DNA from: a virus
Virus record (IMG/VR): IMGVR_UViG_3300021127_000002
Span: 56,203-120,202 of that record
Strand: one strand, 5' to 3'
DNA length: 64,000 nt
How positions within the stretch are numbered: the first letter of the stretch is position 1; every line of letters starts with the position of its first letter. The notes beneath the pieces were generated by a model. That model had not been told where the DNA came from. It saw nothing but the letters and a program-made list of their open reading frames with translations, and did no database searches. A program made the position numbers and the translations under genes. This document shows, one piece after another, positions 40,623 to 48,269 of this stretch.

Positions 40623-41501
40623 ATGAAAAAAATAATCTTTATTGCATCCTTTTTAGGATTGTCACTCGGACTACATTCATGTGGTGAACCACAAGTTAGC
40701 GCACAAACTAACAATGTCACTATTAATCAGTCCCAACCAAGTAACATTGATGTCCAAACCGCAAATGTGCCAGGTTTCGATGTAAATGAATTTGCCAATT
40801 TGTTGAAGAATACAAAGGATCCGCAAACAATAGAACAAGCAATCAACCAATCAAACAACAAGATCAATAATCTTGATCTTAACAATGATGGTAACATCGA
40901 CTATCTTAAAGTTGTCGAATCAGCCAATCATACACTCACCGTTGTTGACGAAACAAGTGCAACCAATTCTGTAACAGTTGCAACCCTAACTGTTAATCCC
41001 CAACAACAAACAATGCAAATTGCTGGTAATCAAGCATATTGCGGAAATACATATATGTACACTTCTCACTACACTGTAGGTGATTGGTTATTCATGTCTT
41101 ATTTCTTATATCCGCACCCATACTATGTACCAATGTACCACTGGGGTTACTATCCTCGCTATTACCATCCATATCGTTCTTATTATGGTTATGGTTATTC
41201 TCGACCATATTACAGACAAACATATCGCACAACTAATGTTTACCACAATACCTATAGGACATCTAACTATCGTAGCGGTAGCGGATATCGTCCAGCTTCA
41301 TCTTATACCCCTCGTCAATCAATAAGTTCACCAACAACCTCACAACGTTCATTCAGTGTGCGTAATACATCAGCCCCTGTTCGTAGTGGTGGTTTCGGAA
41401 GGTCTTCTTCAGGATTTTCATCGAGCAGGTCATCCTTTGGTGGTGGCAGGTCTTCATTCGGAGGTGGGCGTTCTTCATTTGGCGGTGGCCGTAGACGTTA
41501 A
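40623..41501 (+). CDS. Lipoprotein with EF-hand-like segment and Gly/Ser/Arg repeat tail
   Basis: 292 residues. Signal peptide with lipobox GLHSC near residue 20, an EF-hand-like LDLNNDGNIDYLKV, and a Tyr/Pro/His-rich middle (PHPYYVPMYHWGYYPRYYHP). The tail has three SSFGGGR repeats ending in RRR. Probably surface or periplasmic. Similar lipoproteins occur in Bacteroidota; the function is unknown. Confidence 0.65.
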   Translation: MKKIIFIASFLGLSLGLHSCGEPQVSAQTNNVTINQSQPSNIDVQTANVPGFDVNEFANLLKNTKDPQTIEQAINQSNNKINNLDLNNDGNIDYLKVVESANHTLTVVDETSATNSVTVATLTVNPQQQTMQIAGNQAYCGNTYMYTSHYTVGDWLFMSYFLYPHPYYVPMYHWGYYPRYYHPYRSYYGYGYSRPYYRQTYRTTNVYHNTYRTSNYRSGSGYRPASSYTPRQSISSPTTSQRSFSVRNTSAPVRSGGFGRSSSGFSSSRSSFGGGRSSFGGGRSSFGGGRRR

Positions 41502-41513
41502 AAATAAAAATAT

Positions 41514-41633
41514 ATGAAAAAAATTATTGTATTTGCAATTTCTTTTTGTATGATTATATCATGTTCATCCACAAAAAAACATTTAAAAAATGTTCACAGA
41601 AATGAACTTGGTTGTTACCACAAAAAACATTAA
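41514..41633 (+). CDS. Very small lipoprotein
   Basis: 39 residues: MKKIIVFAISFCMIISCSST then a basic tail. The IISC lipobox indicates lipidation. It lies between two exported or membrane proteins. Confidence 0.5.
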   Translation: MKKIIVFAISFCMIISCSSTKKHLKNVHRNELGCYHKKH

Positions 41634-41634
41634 A

Positions 41635-41853
41635 ATGTTAAACTTCAAAAGCATTAAACAATCAAAAACGCTTAAAATAGCGTTGATAGCCTTAATAGTA
41701 TTTGTAATACTTGGGTTCACAGATTTATCATTCATATTGATGAATATGGCTTCCACACCTGCCTTTATAATTGGTCACATTTTATTAATCATTTCTTTTG
41801 GTTTACCAATTGAATATGTTTATCACAAATATCTAAAGCGTAAAAATAAATAA
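41635..41853 (+). CDS. Small membrane protein
   Basis: 72 residues from ATG 41635 with two hydrophobic segments (LKIALIALIVFVILGF; FIIGHILLIISFGL) and a basic C-terminus. Unrecognised. Its stop overlaps the next ATG. Confidence 0.55.
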   Translation: MLNFKSIKQSKTLKIALIALIVFVILGFTDLSFILMNMASTPAFIIGHILLIISFGLPIEYVYHKYLKRKNK

Positions 41854-42725
41854 TGAAAAAGTTAACTTACGGAGTAGCTCTACTCCTTATATTGAGCACA
41901 AGTATTTCAATGGAATCTTGTACAAGAATTAGCCCAACAGAGGCTGGTTTTAAGATTAGCAATTCAGGTAACTATCGTGGTTTGGATAGTTTGCCATTAT
42001 TAACTGGTTGGCAGTTCTTTTTCCCTGGCCAAAGCCAAATTATAACTATACCAACAACCATGCAACATGAGGTATGGACTGATGCAAAAAATGAAGGTCA
42101 AGAAGGTCTTCAAGCTATTACAATTGCTTGTCAAGGTGGTGCTGGTTTCAGGGTTGATGTTGGTTTAAACTATCATGTTGATGCAACTAAAGCATCTCAC
42201 ATTTATCTTAAATGGAGAAATGATGATCTTGAATCAATTACAAATCAGTATATTAAGAACATTGTTCGTGGTTGTATGCAAGATGTATCAGGTCATATAA
42301 CAGTTGATAGCATACTTACTAATTTACCAGCCTATGAACATGATGTAGCCAACAACATTAGCAAAAAACTTGCAAACGATGGTTTCATTGTGGATGGTTT
42401 CAATATTACATCACAACCTCGCCCAACAGATGCAAACTTAGCGGCATCAATCAATGCAAAGGTTAAAGCTAAACAAGATGCTGAAACATCGGTTATGCAA
42501 TTGCAAATGTCTGTAGCTGAAGCAAATAAAAAGATTGCTGATGCTCGTGGTGATTCAGCTTCCAAGGTAATTACAGCCGCAGGTGAAGCCGCTGCTATTC
42601 GTTTGAAACAACAAGTTGTAACACCAACATATGTTGAGTATATCAAAGCAAGCACCTGGGATGGTAAACTACCTAATGTTATGACAGGTTCTGGTGGTAC
42701 TATGTTAAATATCTCAGCAAAATAA
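41853..42725 (+). CDS. SPFH/prohibitin-like lipoprotein
   Basis: 290 residues. Signal peptide with a lipobox ending SMESC. An SPFH domain follows (TRISPTEAGFKISNSGNYRG, then FRVDVGLNYHVDATKASHIY and IKNIVRGCMQDVSGHI) and a long Ala-rich coiled coil (INAKVKAKQDAETSVMQLQM). SPFH proteins form membrane rings. Being a lipoprotein, this one should face the periplasm. A PspA-like gene lies beyond the non-coding RNA region. Confidence 0.75.
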   Translation: MKKLTYGVALLLILSTSISMESCTRISPTEAGFKISNSGNYRGLDSLPLLTGWQFFFPGQSQIITIPTTMQHEVWTDAKNEGQEGLQAITIACQGGAGFRVDVGLNYHVDATKASHIYLKWRNDDLESITNQYIKNIVRGCMQDVSGHITVDSILTNLPAYEHDVANNISKKLANDGFIVDGFNITSQPRPTDANLAASINAKVKAKQDAETSVMQLQMSVAEANKKIADARGDSASKVITAAGEAAAIRLKQQVVTPTYVEYIKASTWDGKLPNVMTGSGGTMLNISAK

Positions 42726-42740
42726 ATTATTATAAAAAAC

Positions 42741-43139
42741 ATGTTGAGTAATTGTCCGAGTTGCGATGGCTACCTTAACGGTTCCACTTTCTAAACAGAG
42801 TAATCGGAAATGAAGTATCAGCAAATTATTAGACAGGACTGGGGAGCCTATAATAGAGTAAGTACCAAGTCAAAAAAGTTTTATCAGGCGCAATTGAAGT
42901 TTCTTTTTTGGCGAATAGTTTAAAGATATTAACTCACATAGTGTAGAAGATACGATCAATAAATTGCACGTTCAGTAGTCAGTGAATCCTTAACAATACA
43001 TATAGGGAGTATTGGACTGAAAAGTATAGGGTGGAGAATTGGGAACCCCTCGGTGAGTTATAATAGTTCCAGTTTAATCTTTAAAACTGGTGGTGGCACT
43101 TACGACCCAGAGTTACACTTCTCTTTAAAAAAGTGAAAT
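42741..43139 (+). ncRNA. Structured non-coding region, candidate large RNA
   Basis: About 400 bases with no credible reading frame and visibly higher G+C than the flanks. Several hairpins can be drawn: CAATAC/GTATTG around 42993-43014, CCAGTTT/AAACTGG at 43068-43089, CACTT/AAGTG near 43116-43135, and a longer GCAATT/AATTGC pairing (about 42890 with 42962). It runs directly into a tRNA-like sequence. Large phage RNAs of the GOLLD and ROOL classes often neighbour tRNAs, but I cannot match their consensus by eye. The strand is inferred from the adjoining tRNA. Confidence 0.5.
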
Positions 43140-43261
43140 AGTCAGGTGGCGGAATTGGTAGACGCATGTATGTTGGGTTACTGCAAGAATAACTTACCAA
43201 CAACATTATACAACGCAGCAGTTTTTACTGAGTTATGATGGTTCGAATCCATCCCTGACTA
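43140..43261 (+). tRNA. Leu-type tRNA-like gene with enlarged anticodon/variable domain
   Basis: The acceptor strand AGTCAGG (43140-43146) pairs perfectly with CCTGACT (43254-43260). The D-arm GCGGAATTGGTAGACGC is of tRNA-Leu type, and the T-arm GATGG-TTCGAAT-CCATC is canonical. CCA is not encoded (ACA follows). The stretch between D and T arms is about 35 bases longer than in a normal Leu tRNA. It can fold as an extended arm (TGTAT with ATACA, GTTGG with CCAAC, GTTA with TAAC). No standard 7-base anticodon loop is evident, so decoding specificity is unknown. Confidence 0.6.
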
Positions 43262-43267
43262 CAAACT

Positions 43268-43312
43268 TCAATAGGAGTACCTGTTCAAGGGATTTCGAAG
43301 TCCCCCTATTGA
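43268..43312 (+). ncRNA. Mini tRNA-like element lacking D and anticodon arms
   Basis: TCAATAGG (43268-43275) pairs with CCTATTGA (43305-43312). Its 3' strand directly follows a T-arm-like hairpin GGGAT-TTCGAA-GTCCC. Only 13 bases stand where the D and anticodon arms would be. It starts 7 bases after the Leu-like tRNA. Confidence 0.45.
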
Positions 43313-43397
43313 TTAAAAACTACTGATGTAAGTTACGTTTGGATTTGGATGATTTTATTGATGTTATTTACGATTTTAAAAAATAATTGAATAAAAC

Positions 43398-43428
43398 TTT
43401 GTTTATACTGAAATAATACGTACATTTG
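43398..43428 (+). promoter_or_regulatory. Bacteroidota-type promoter before pspA-like gene
   Basis: TTTG at 43398-43401 and TACATTTG at 43421-43428, 19 bases apart; the ATG lies at 43447. Confidence 0.6.
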
Positions 43429-43446
43429 TAAAAAAAAATAAAAACT

Positions 43447-44211
43447 ATGTCAAATTTTATGATTGCATTAATTATTGTAGGTGGTATGCTTGCAATACTC
43501 GGAGTAAGTTTCAGAAAACGTCTTGCTCTAATTTTTAAGGCTAAAGCCAACACTATTGCCGATACACTGGAAAACCCAGTTGAGATGGCAGACCAGATCC
43601 TTCGTGAATTACGCACAAAGTTGCAACAAGGTATCGAAGGTGAAGCACAAATCAAAGCTATGGTTCTTGGTCTTCGTGCTGATGAAGCAAAATTCAGAGC
43701 AAAGGCTGATGAATGGGAAACCAAAGCAAATGCATTGCTTGATAAAATGGAACAACCTGGTGCTGATGTTGAGAATTTAACCAAATTGGCAGAAACAGCC
43801 GCAACTGAACACCAAAACGCATTAACACAGGCTGAAACTTATGCCAAAAATGCCACAACTCAGGAAGCTAAATTGGCTAAACTTGATGCCACTATCAAGG
43901 AATTACGTAATACCATTACCAAGACCGAAACTGATGTTAAGATGCTTAAATCTGAAAAGCAAATCGCCGATGCTTCTCTTACCATCAACAAAACAATGTC
44001 AAGTGTTGATACCGATGGTTTAATGCAGACAATGAAACGTATGCAAGAAAAGGTATCTCAAACAGCACTTACATCTGAAGCATATGCGGAAGTTAGCGAC
44101 TCTACAATGAGTTCTGCACAAGAAATCGATAAAGTTCTTGGTTCAAGTTCTGGTTCTGATGCTCTTGCGGCATTAAAAAATAAAAGAAACGGATCAGTAA
44201 AAGCTAATTAA
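43447..44211 (+). CDS. PspA/IM30-family membrane-associated coiled-coil protein
   Basis: 254 residues. An N-terminal membrane helix (FMIALIIVGGMLAILG) is followed by the PspA-type coiled coil. This comprises KAKANTIADTLENPVEMADQ, ILRELRTKLQQGI and an Ala-rich helix pair, ending with SSAQEIDKVLGSSSGSDALA. PspA/Vipp1 are ESCRT-III-like membrane remodellers that protect against loss of membrane integrity. The added transmembrane helix is unusual for PspA proper. Confidence 0.7.
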   Translation: MSNFMIALIIVGGMLAILGVSFRKRLALIFKAKANTIADTLENPVEMADQILRELRTKLQQGIEGEAQIKAMVLGLRADEAKFRAKADEWETKANALLDKMEQPGADVENLTKLAETAATEHQNALTQAETYAKNATTQEAKLAKLDATIKELRNTITKTETDVKMLKSEKQIADASLTINKTMSSVDTDGLMQTMKRMQEKVSQTALTSEAYAEVSDSTMSSAQEIDKVLGSSSGSDALAALKNKRNGSVKAN

Positions 44212-44236
44212 TACACAACAGTAAAAGCTAATTAAT
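44195..44236 (+). repeat. Short direct repeat
   Basis: CAGTAAAAGCTAATTAAT occurs at 44195-44212 and again at 44219-44236, spanning the pspA-like stop and the leader of the next gene. It looks like a small tandem duplication. Confidence 0.7.
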
Positions 44237-44237
44237 C

Positions 44238-44999
44238 ATGAGTACTAACGAAGCTAAAACCTTTCAGGCGATTATATTGTTAAATGAAATACTTAACAAT
44301 AATCGCAAATTTAAAACGATTATGAATGAAGATGATCATATTCTTGAGCCATTGTTCATTGATTTATTATCCAAAGGTTATGTTAAGATCACTGGTGACC
44401 AATACACCATAACTGAACTGGGTAAAAAAGTGTTTGACACATTCATGGTTCGTTATCAGGAATATCTCAAGATATATGATATATTCTCATTTGTTGACTT
44501 GGAAAAAGGTGAGTTTGCTTTTGCAAAATACTTTGATTTCAACACAGATGCTGAGTTTGATGCATATAAGGTTGATGAACGTTTTGATGATGTTCGCATA
44601 GCCGTTTCAAGGTTCAAAAAAATGAACTCATTCGAGATTGTTTTCATGAGTTTCATAAATGAAAATCGTTTTGACACTACCAAAACAGGCTGGCAAATTG
44701 ATTTATTATCGGATGATATCTGGATGGAAATTGATGATATTGTTAAGACAGCAATTTCAATTGAACAACTTGGTGGTGAAGATGTAATCAAAGATATTGT
44801 TGAACAGGGTTCAAAACTTATGATTGAACTTATCAAGCAAGAAGCAGAATTGCGTAAGCAAGATTTAATCAACAATGATAATCCTGTTGAAGAAACTGAA
44901 ACCATCGAGGTTATAGAGGAAGAGGTGGTTTACTATGAATCATACTATGATCCTTACTATGTATCTCCAGTTTGGTTTGCACCATTATTTATATGGTAA
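44238..44999 (+). CDS. Hypothetical protein with aromatic C-terminus
   Basis: 253 residues. The N-terminal 75 residues look winged-helix-like (FIDLLSKGYVKITGDQYTIT then ELGKKVFDTF). The middle is an acidic helix, and the end is Tyr/Trp-rich (YESYYDPYYVSPVWFAPLF). It is co-directional with the PspA-like gene and ends at a terminator. Unrecognised family. Confidence 0.55.
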   Translation: MSTNEAKTFQAIILLNEILNNNRKFKTIMNEDDHILEPLFIDLLSKGYVKITGDQYTITELGKKVFDTFMVRYQEYLKIYDIFSFVDLEKGEFAFAKYFDFNTDAEFDAYKVDERFDDVRIAVSRFKKMNSFEIVFMSFINENRFDTTKTGWQIDLLSDDIWMEIDDIVKTAISIEQLGGEDVIKDIVEQGSKLMIELIKQEAELRKQDLINNDNPVEETETIEVIEEEVVYYESYYDPYYVSPVWFAPLFIW

Positions 45000-45030
45000 T
45001 AAAAAATTAGTCTTTATTAAAAGAAATGTC

Positions 45031-45058
45031 AGCACTATTCTTAGTGCTTATTTTTTTT
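45031..45058 (+). terminator. Rho-independent terminator
   Basis: AGCACT pairs with AGTGCT around ATTCTT and is followed by TATTTTTTTT. Confidence 0.75.
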
Positions 45059-45087
45059 GGTTATTTGAAAAACATTTCTTATATTTG
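45056..45087 (+). promoter_or_regulatory. Bacteroidota-type promoter
   Basis: TTTG at 45056-45059 and TATATTTG at 45080-45087, 20 bases apart; the ATG lies at 45093. Confidence 0.6.
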
Positions 45088-45092
45088 TAAAT

Positions 45093-45725
45093 ATGAAAGT
45101 GATTTTTTTGGATATCGATGGCGTATTAAATCATCAAGCTTTTTATCATAAGGTAAGCAAAAGCAAAAGAATACAGGCCAGATTTGATTTGAATGATGAA
45201 TGGGGTGAAATGTTTTGTCCTAAATCAACTGAATTGCTTAATGAACTTATAAGCAAGACTGATGCTAAGATTGTTATATCCAGTTCAAAACGTTTTACCA
45301 GCTTTATAACAGAATCCTATGATGCTAATTTGAATTGTATAAAACATATGTGGAAAAATAGGGATTTTGTTGGGGAAGTTATTGGTACAACACCACATTT
45401 ATGGATTGATGGTAGAAAGACCTACCATATTGGCTATAATAGCACAATACCAAGAGGGTGTGAAATTGAAGCATTCCTGGAAAAACATCTACATTTTCAC
45501 CATATTAATTGGTCAAAGGAAGAACAATTAAAATATATGGAAAAATCTAATATTGAAAATTATATTATAATTGATGATGATTCTGATATGTTATATACAC
45601 AAAGGAATCATTTTGTTCATGTATTACCAAGCCCAAGGAATGTATCTGGTTTCAATAAAAAATATCAAAAGATTGCTTTAAATAAACTAAGTAAAACTAT
45701 AATTGATTTGAATTATGACTACTAA
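45093..45725 (+). CDS. HAD protein of the RNA-repair (SAK) type
   Basis: 210 residues. VIFLDIDGVLNHQAFYHK is motif I, AKIVISSSKRF motif II and NYIIIDDDSDMLYTQRNHFV motif IV. The layout, with FCPKSTELLNELISKTDAKI between motifs, matches HADs predicted as phosphatases in RNA repair systems. It is the second such HAD in the window (compare 2107-2637). Confidence 0.7.
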   Translation: MKVIFLDIDGVLNHQAFYHKVSKSKRIQARFDLNDEWGEMFCPKSTELLNELISKTDAKIVISSSKRFTSFITESYDANLNCIKHMWKNRDFVGEVIGTTPHLWIDGRKTYHIGYNSTIPRGCEIEAFLEKHLHFHHINWSKEEQLKYMEKSNIENYIIIDDDSDMLYTQRNHFVHVLPSPRNVSGFNKKYQKIALNKLSKTIIDLNYDY

Positions 45726-46008
45726 CACTAAAGATTCTAAAGCTTTCTTAATTGAGGGACAACTTTTGCATCAAATAAGAAAACAACAAAAACGTCTCAA
45801 TGAAATTAATGCAATGCGTAATGCCAATCCCAGGGAAATAAGTGAGGAGGGTTATTGGGCAGCTTTTTATAGTTGTAATGGAGCTATAACACAATTGATG
45901 ATATGTTTAACTGCTTATGATAACCCATTAAGCAATTTCATTCACGAAGAAGAAGTTGAAAGAAAAAAACAAGAAGAAAAACTTGGAAAAAATAAAAAAA
46001 AGAAGTAA
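45715..46008 (+). CDS. Hypothetical protein with charged coiled ends
   Basis: 97 residues, helical, with a Lys/Glu-rich C-terminal tail. Unrecognised. It overlaps the HAD gene by 11 bases. Confidence 0.5.
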   Translation: MTTNTKDSKAFLIEGQLLHQIRKQQKRLNEINAMRNANPREISEEGYWAAFYSCNGAITQLMICLTAYDNPLSNFIHEEEVERKKQEEKLGKNKKKK

Positions 46009-46033
46009 ATTTGTATAATAAAAAATAAATATC

Positions 46034-46285
46034 ATGGCAATTTCACCAAATAGTTTAAATGAAGCTTTTCTTAAAGAAGTGGATTTTTACGAAAAGAAAT
46101 TTGATGTAATATTATCATCTCAAAAATTAAGTTTAGGTGGTATTTTAGCAATAGATTCTATACCATCTGGTTATACTTTGGAGCATCACAAAATAATTGT
46201 TGAGAGATACAAAAAAGCTGGGTGGAAAGATGTTGTTTGGAATAGCGATCAGCGTGATGGTGATTGGTTAACTTTTAAATCTTAA
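46034..46285 (+). CDS. Small hypothetical protein
   Basis: 83 residues ending AGWKDVVWNSDQRDGDWLTF, a pattern seen in several phage hypothetical proteins. The function is unknown. Confidence 0.5.
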   Translation: MAISPNSLNEAFLKEVDFYEKKFDVILSSQKLSLGGILAIDSIPSGYTLEHHKIIVERYKKAGWKDVVWNSDQRDGDWLTFKS

Positions 46286-46289
46286 TTAT

Positions 46290-46457
46290 ATGAGATATTT
46301 TGCATTATTTATGATATGTGCCATTATATTATTAATGGTTATACCACACATCATTGGTTTTTTATTCTCATTGATGTGGACAATTTTTGATATACTTATT
46401 ATATTGTTGCTGGCATATTTTGCCACTCAAGCCATAAAAAATCGTTTTAGGAAATGA
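46290..46457 (+). CDS. Small membrane protein
   Basis: 55 residues starting MRYFALFMICAIILLMVIPH, with two hydrophobic helices and a basic tail. It overlaps the next gene (ATGA) and ends in TGA. Confidence 0.5.
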   Translation: MRYFALFMICAIILLMVIPHIIGFLFSLMWTIFDILIILLLAYFATQAIKNRFRK

Positions 46458-47047
46458 ACTATGAGATTCATATAACGGTCAATACAACTGATATTGATAA
46501 ATTTAAATCCGATTGTGAATCAATTGGCCTTAAAGCTATTGTCATTGAAACTGAGAACAACAATAACTTTGAAAACCAGGTTATGACCTCATCCAAACAT
46601 TCTGGAGATGATTATAAACCTAAATTGGATAGTATTGTTTGCAAGTTACAGGAAATCGGTTACACTATTCTCCGCCAAAAGGTTGAGATAGAGCCCTGCA
46701 TGACAAGAAAAAAACATCCAGACCATTTATATTATGAAACTCATTTTAGGTTAAAATTACCCATTGGTTTTGATTTAGATTTCCATAAAAATGATATCAA
46801 AAGCCTATCGTATCATTTAAGTAAAAACGTGTTTAAAAAAGATGACACTCATTATTATCAAATGATAACTTACAGAAATCGTAAAAGTGAGGATTATTTT
46901 TATTTTATGTTTTTTATAAATATGATGTTGATTTCAAGATATCTCAAATATTATAATATCAAATATGATAAAATTGAGATCGAGGAATGTATTTATGATA
47001 CCAATATATCGGTTGACCAATCATGGTTATACGATTCGGTATTATAA
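46454..47047 (+). CDS. Hypothetical protein
   Basis: 197 residues, starting MNYEIHITVNTTDIDKFKSD with IGLKAIVIE, then VMTSSKHSGDDY. This is an alpha-beta layout like a ferredoxin-type fold. I do not recognise the family. Confidence 0.55.
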   Translation: MNYEIHITVNTTDIDKFKSDCESIGLKAIVIETENNNNFENQVMTSSKHSGDDYKPKLDSIVCKLQEIGYTILRQKVEIEPCMTRKKHPDHLYYETHFRLKLPIGFDLDFHKNDIKSLSYHLSKNVFKKDDTHYYQMITYRNRKSEDYFYFMFFINMMLISRYLKYYNIKYDKIEIEECIYDTNISVDQSWLYDSVL

Positions 47048-47078
47048 TAAAAAATATATCAAAATAGTTCAATTAAAT

Positions 47079-47109
47079 TTTGGCATCTTGTTATAATTTA
47101 TTACTTTTG
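47079..47109 (+). promoter_or_regulatory. Bacteroidota-type promoter
   Basis: TTTG at 47079-47082 and TACTTTTG at 47102-47109, 19 bases apart; the ATG lies at 47114. Confidence 0.65.
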
Positions 47110-47113
47110 TAAC

Positions 47114-47887
47114 ATGAAAGCAAATAAGAACTCTCTCGAATTTAATCCAAAGTTTAACTTACACAAGATTGCTGATAGATTGTATTGTGTGGAAATGCCA
47201 TCCATGTATGACCTATCTATGTTATTTGTTAGGTATCAGGAGTACTACGAATCTCCTAATCCAGAGGTAAGAAATAAAGCTTATGACCTTGAGTTATATA
47301 AGCGTTGGTATGCAACAAGCAAACAACGTAGATACGTTCTTGGTTCTGATAATTCATTTTCTTATACATTGGACTTTGCTGGTTTCAATGTACCATCTCA
47401 TGTTTTAACAGATATATTACTTGATTTTAAATATTATGGTTCATTAAATGTCTACGATTATTTAATGAAACGTATATATAACACCATTATAGCCGATATT
47501 GGTGGCGAATACCCTTTTTATCTTATCGGCACACAAAAGATGAAATCTGATGTATTGAAGCATGAAATTGCTCATGGATTTTATCATCTTATTCCAGAGT
47601 ATAAGGAAACTATGGATAACCTCATTAATACCATTTTAACTCCAAGTAAAATCAAGAAATTCAAAAAATCTTTGGTTCAATACCATTATACAGAAGAAGT
47701 AATGTATGATGAGATGCAAGCTTATTTATCAACAGAAAAAAATCTGGATGGTTTCCCTGAAGTTGACATGACAGAGTTCAAAAAGTTTTATAATAAACAC
47801 TATAAAACCGTTAAACCTAAGTTGATGAAAAAAATCAATTTGGAATTACATCATGATGATAAAAGAATACCAGGTCTTGGTTGTTAA
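47114..47887 (+). CDS. Zincin-type metalloprotease candidate
   Basis: 257 residues. DVLKHEIAHGFYHLIPEYKE near residue 155 contains HExxH, with a downstream YDEMQAYL that could give the third metal ligand. The rest is mixed alpha and beta. No signal peptide, so it would act in the cytoplasm. The family is not identified beyond the motif. Confidence 0.65.
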   Translation: MKANKNSLEFNPKFNLHKIADRLYCVEMPSMYDLSMLFVRYQEYYESPNPEVRNKAYDLELYKRWYATSKQRRYVLGSDNSFSYTLDFAGFNVPSHVLTDILLDFKYYGSLNVYDYLMKRIYNTIIADIGGEYPFYLIGTQKMKSDVLKHEIAHGFYHLIPEYKETMDNLINTILTPSKIKKFKKSLVQYHYTEEVMYDEMQAYLSTEKNLDGFPEVDMTEFKKFYNKHYKTVKPKLMKKINLELHHDDKRIPGLGC

Positions 47888-47900
47888 AGAATATTAGATT

Positions 47901-48260
47901 ATGGAAATAAAAATTATAGAACTTAAGAAACCTTATGTTATGATAAATAACATTATCGATAACTTTGATTTTGAAAAGGTTAACAAAGTCATGATTTTTC
48001 TTGATTGGCACTGGCATTGGGCAGAGGATGGGGTTCCCAATATATCAGAATTAAAAAAATTAGCTACAAGACATTTATTTAATACCGTTAAAGATTTGGA
48101 GATGAATAATGATAGTGATGCTCAAAGCACAGTTCATTCTGGTGGAATCAAAGTAATTGGTAATAAAAGGGATGGTAAAATAACTGATTTAACTTTGGAA
48201 TTTATCATTGAAGATTGGTATGATACGAATGAGATTTATGAAAATAATAAAGAAGATTAA
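47901..48260 (+). CDS. Hypothetical protein
   Basis: 119 residues. VMIFLDWHWHWAEDGVPNI, then TVHSGGIKVIGNKRDGKI. The Trp/His cluster is characteristic but unnamed. Confidence 0.55.
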   Translation: MEIKIIELKKPYVMINNIIDNFDFEKVNKVMIFLDWHWHWAEDGVPNISELKKLATRHLFNTVKDLEMNNDSDAQSTVHSGGIKVIGNKRDGKITDLTLEFIIEDWYDTNEIYENNKED

Positions 48261-48269
48261 AAATATAAT

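Noticed and set aside
41420-41501. Stand-alone DNA repeat
   Set aside because: The short repeats encode SSFGGGR units at the end of a lipoprotein and belong to the coding sequence.
42741-43312. tmRNA gene
   Set aside because: No tmRNA-type 5' GG(A/T)TTCGAC loop paired with the 3' T-arm, and no tag frame ending in a YALAA-like sequence. The T-arms present pair with acceptor strands only tens of bases away.
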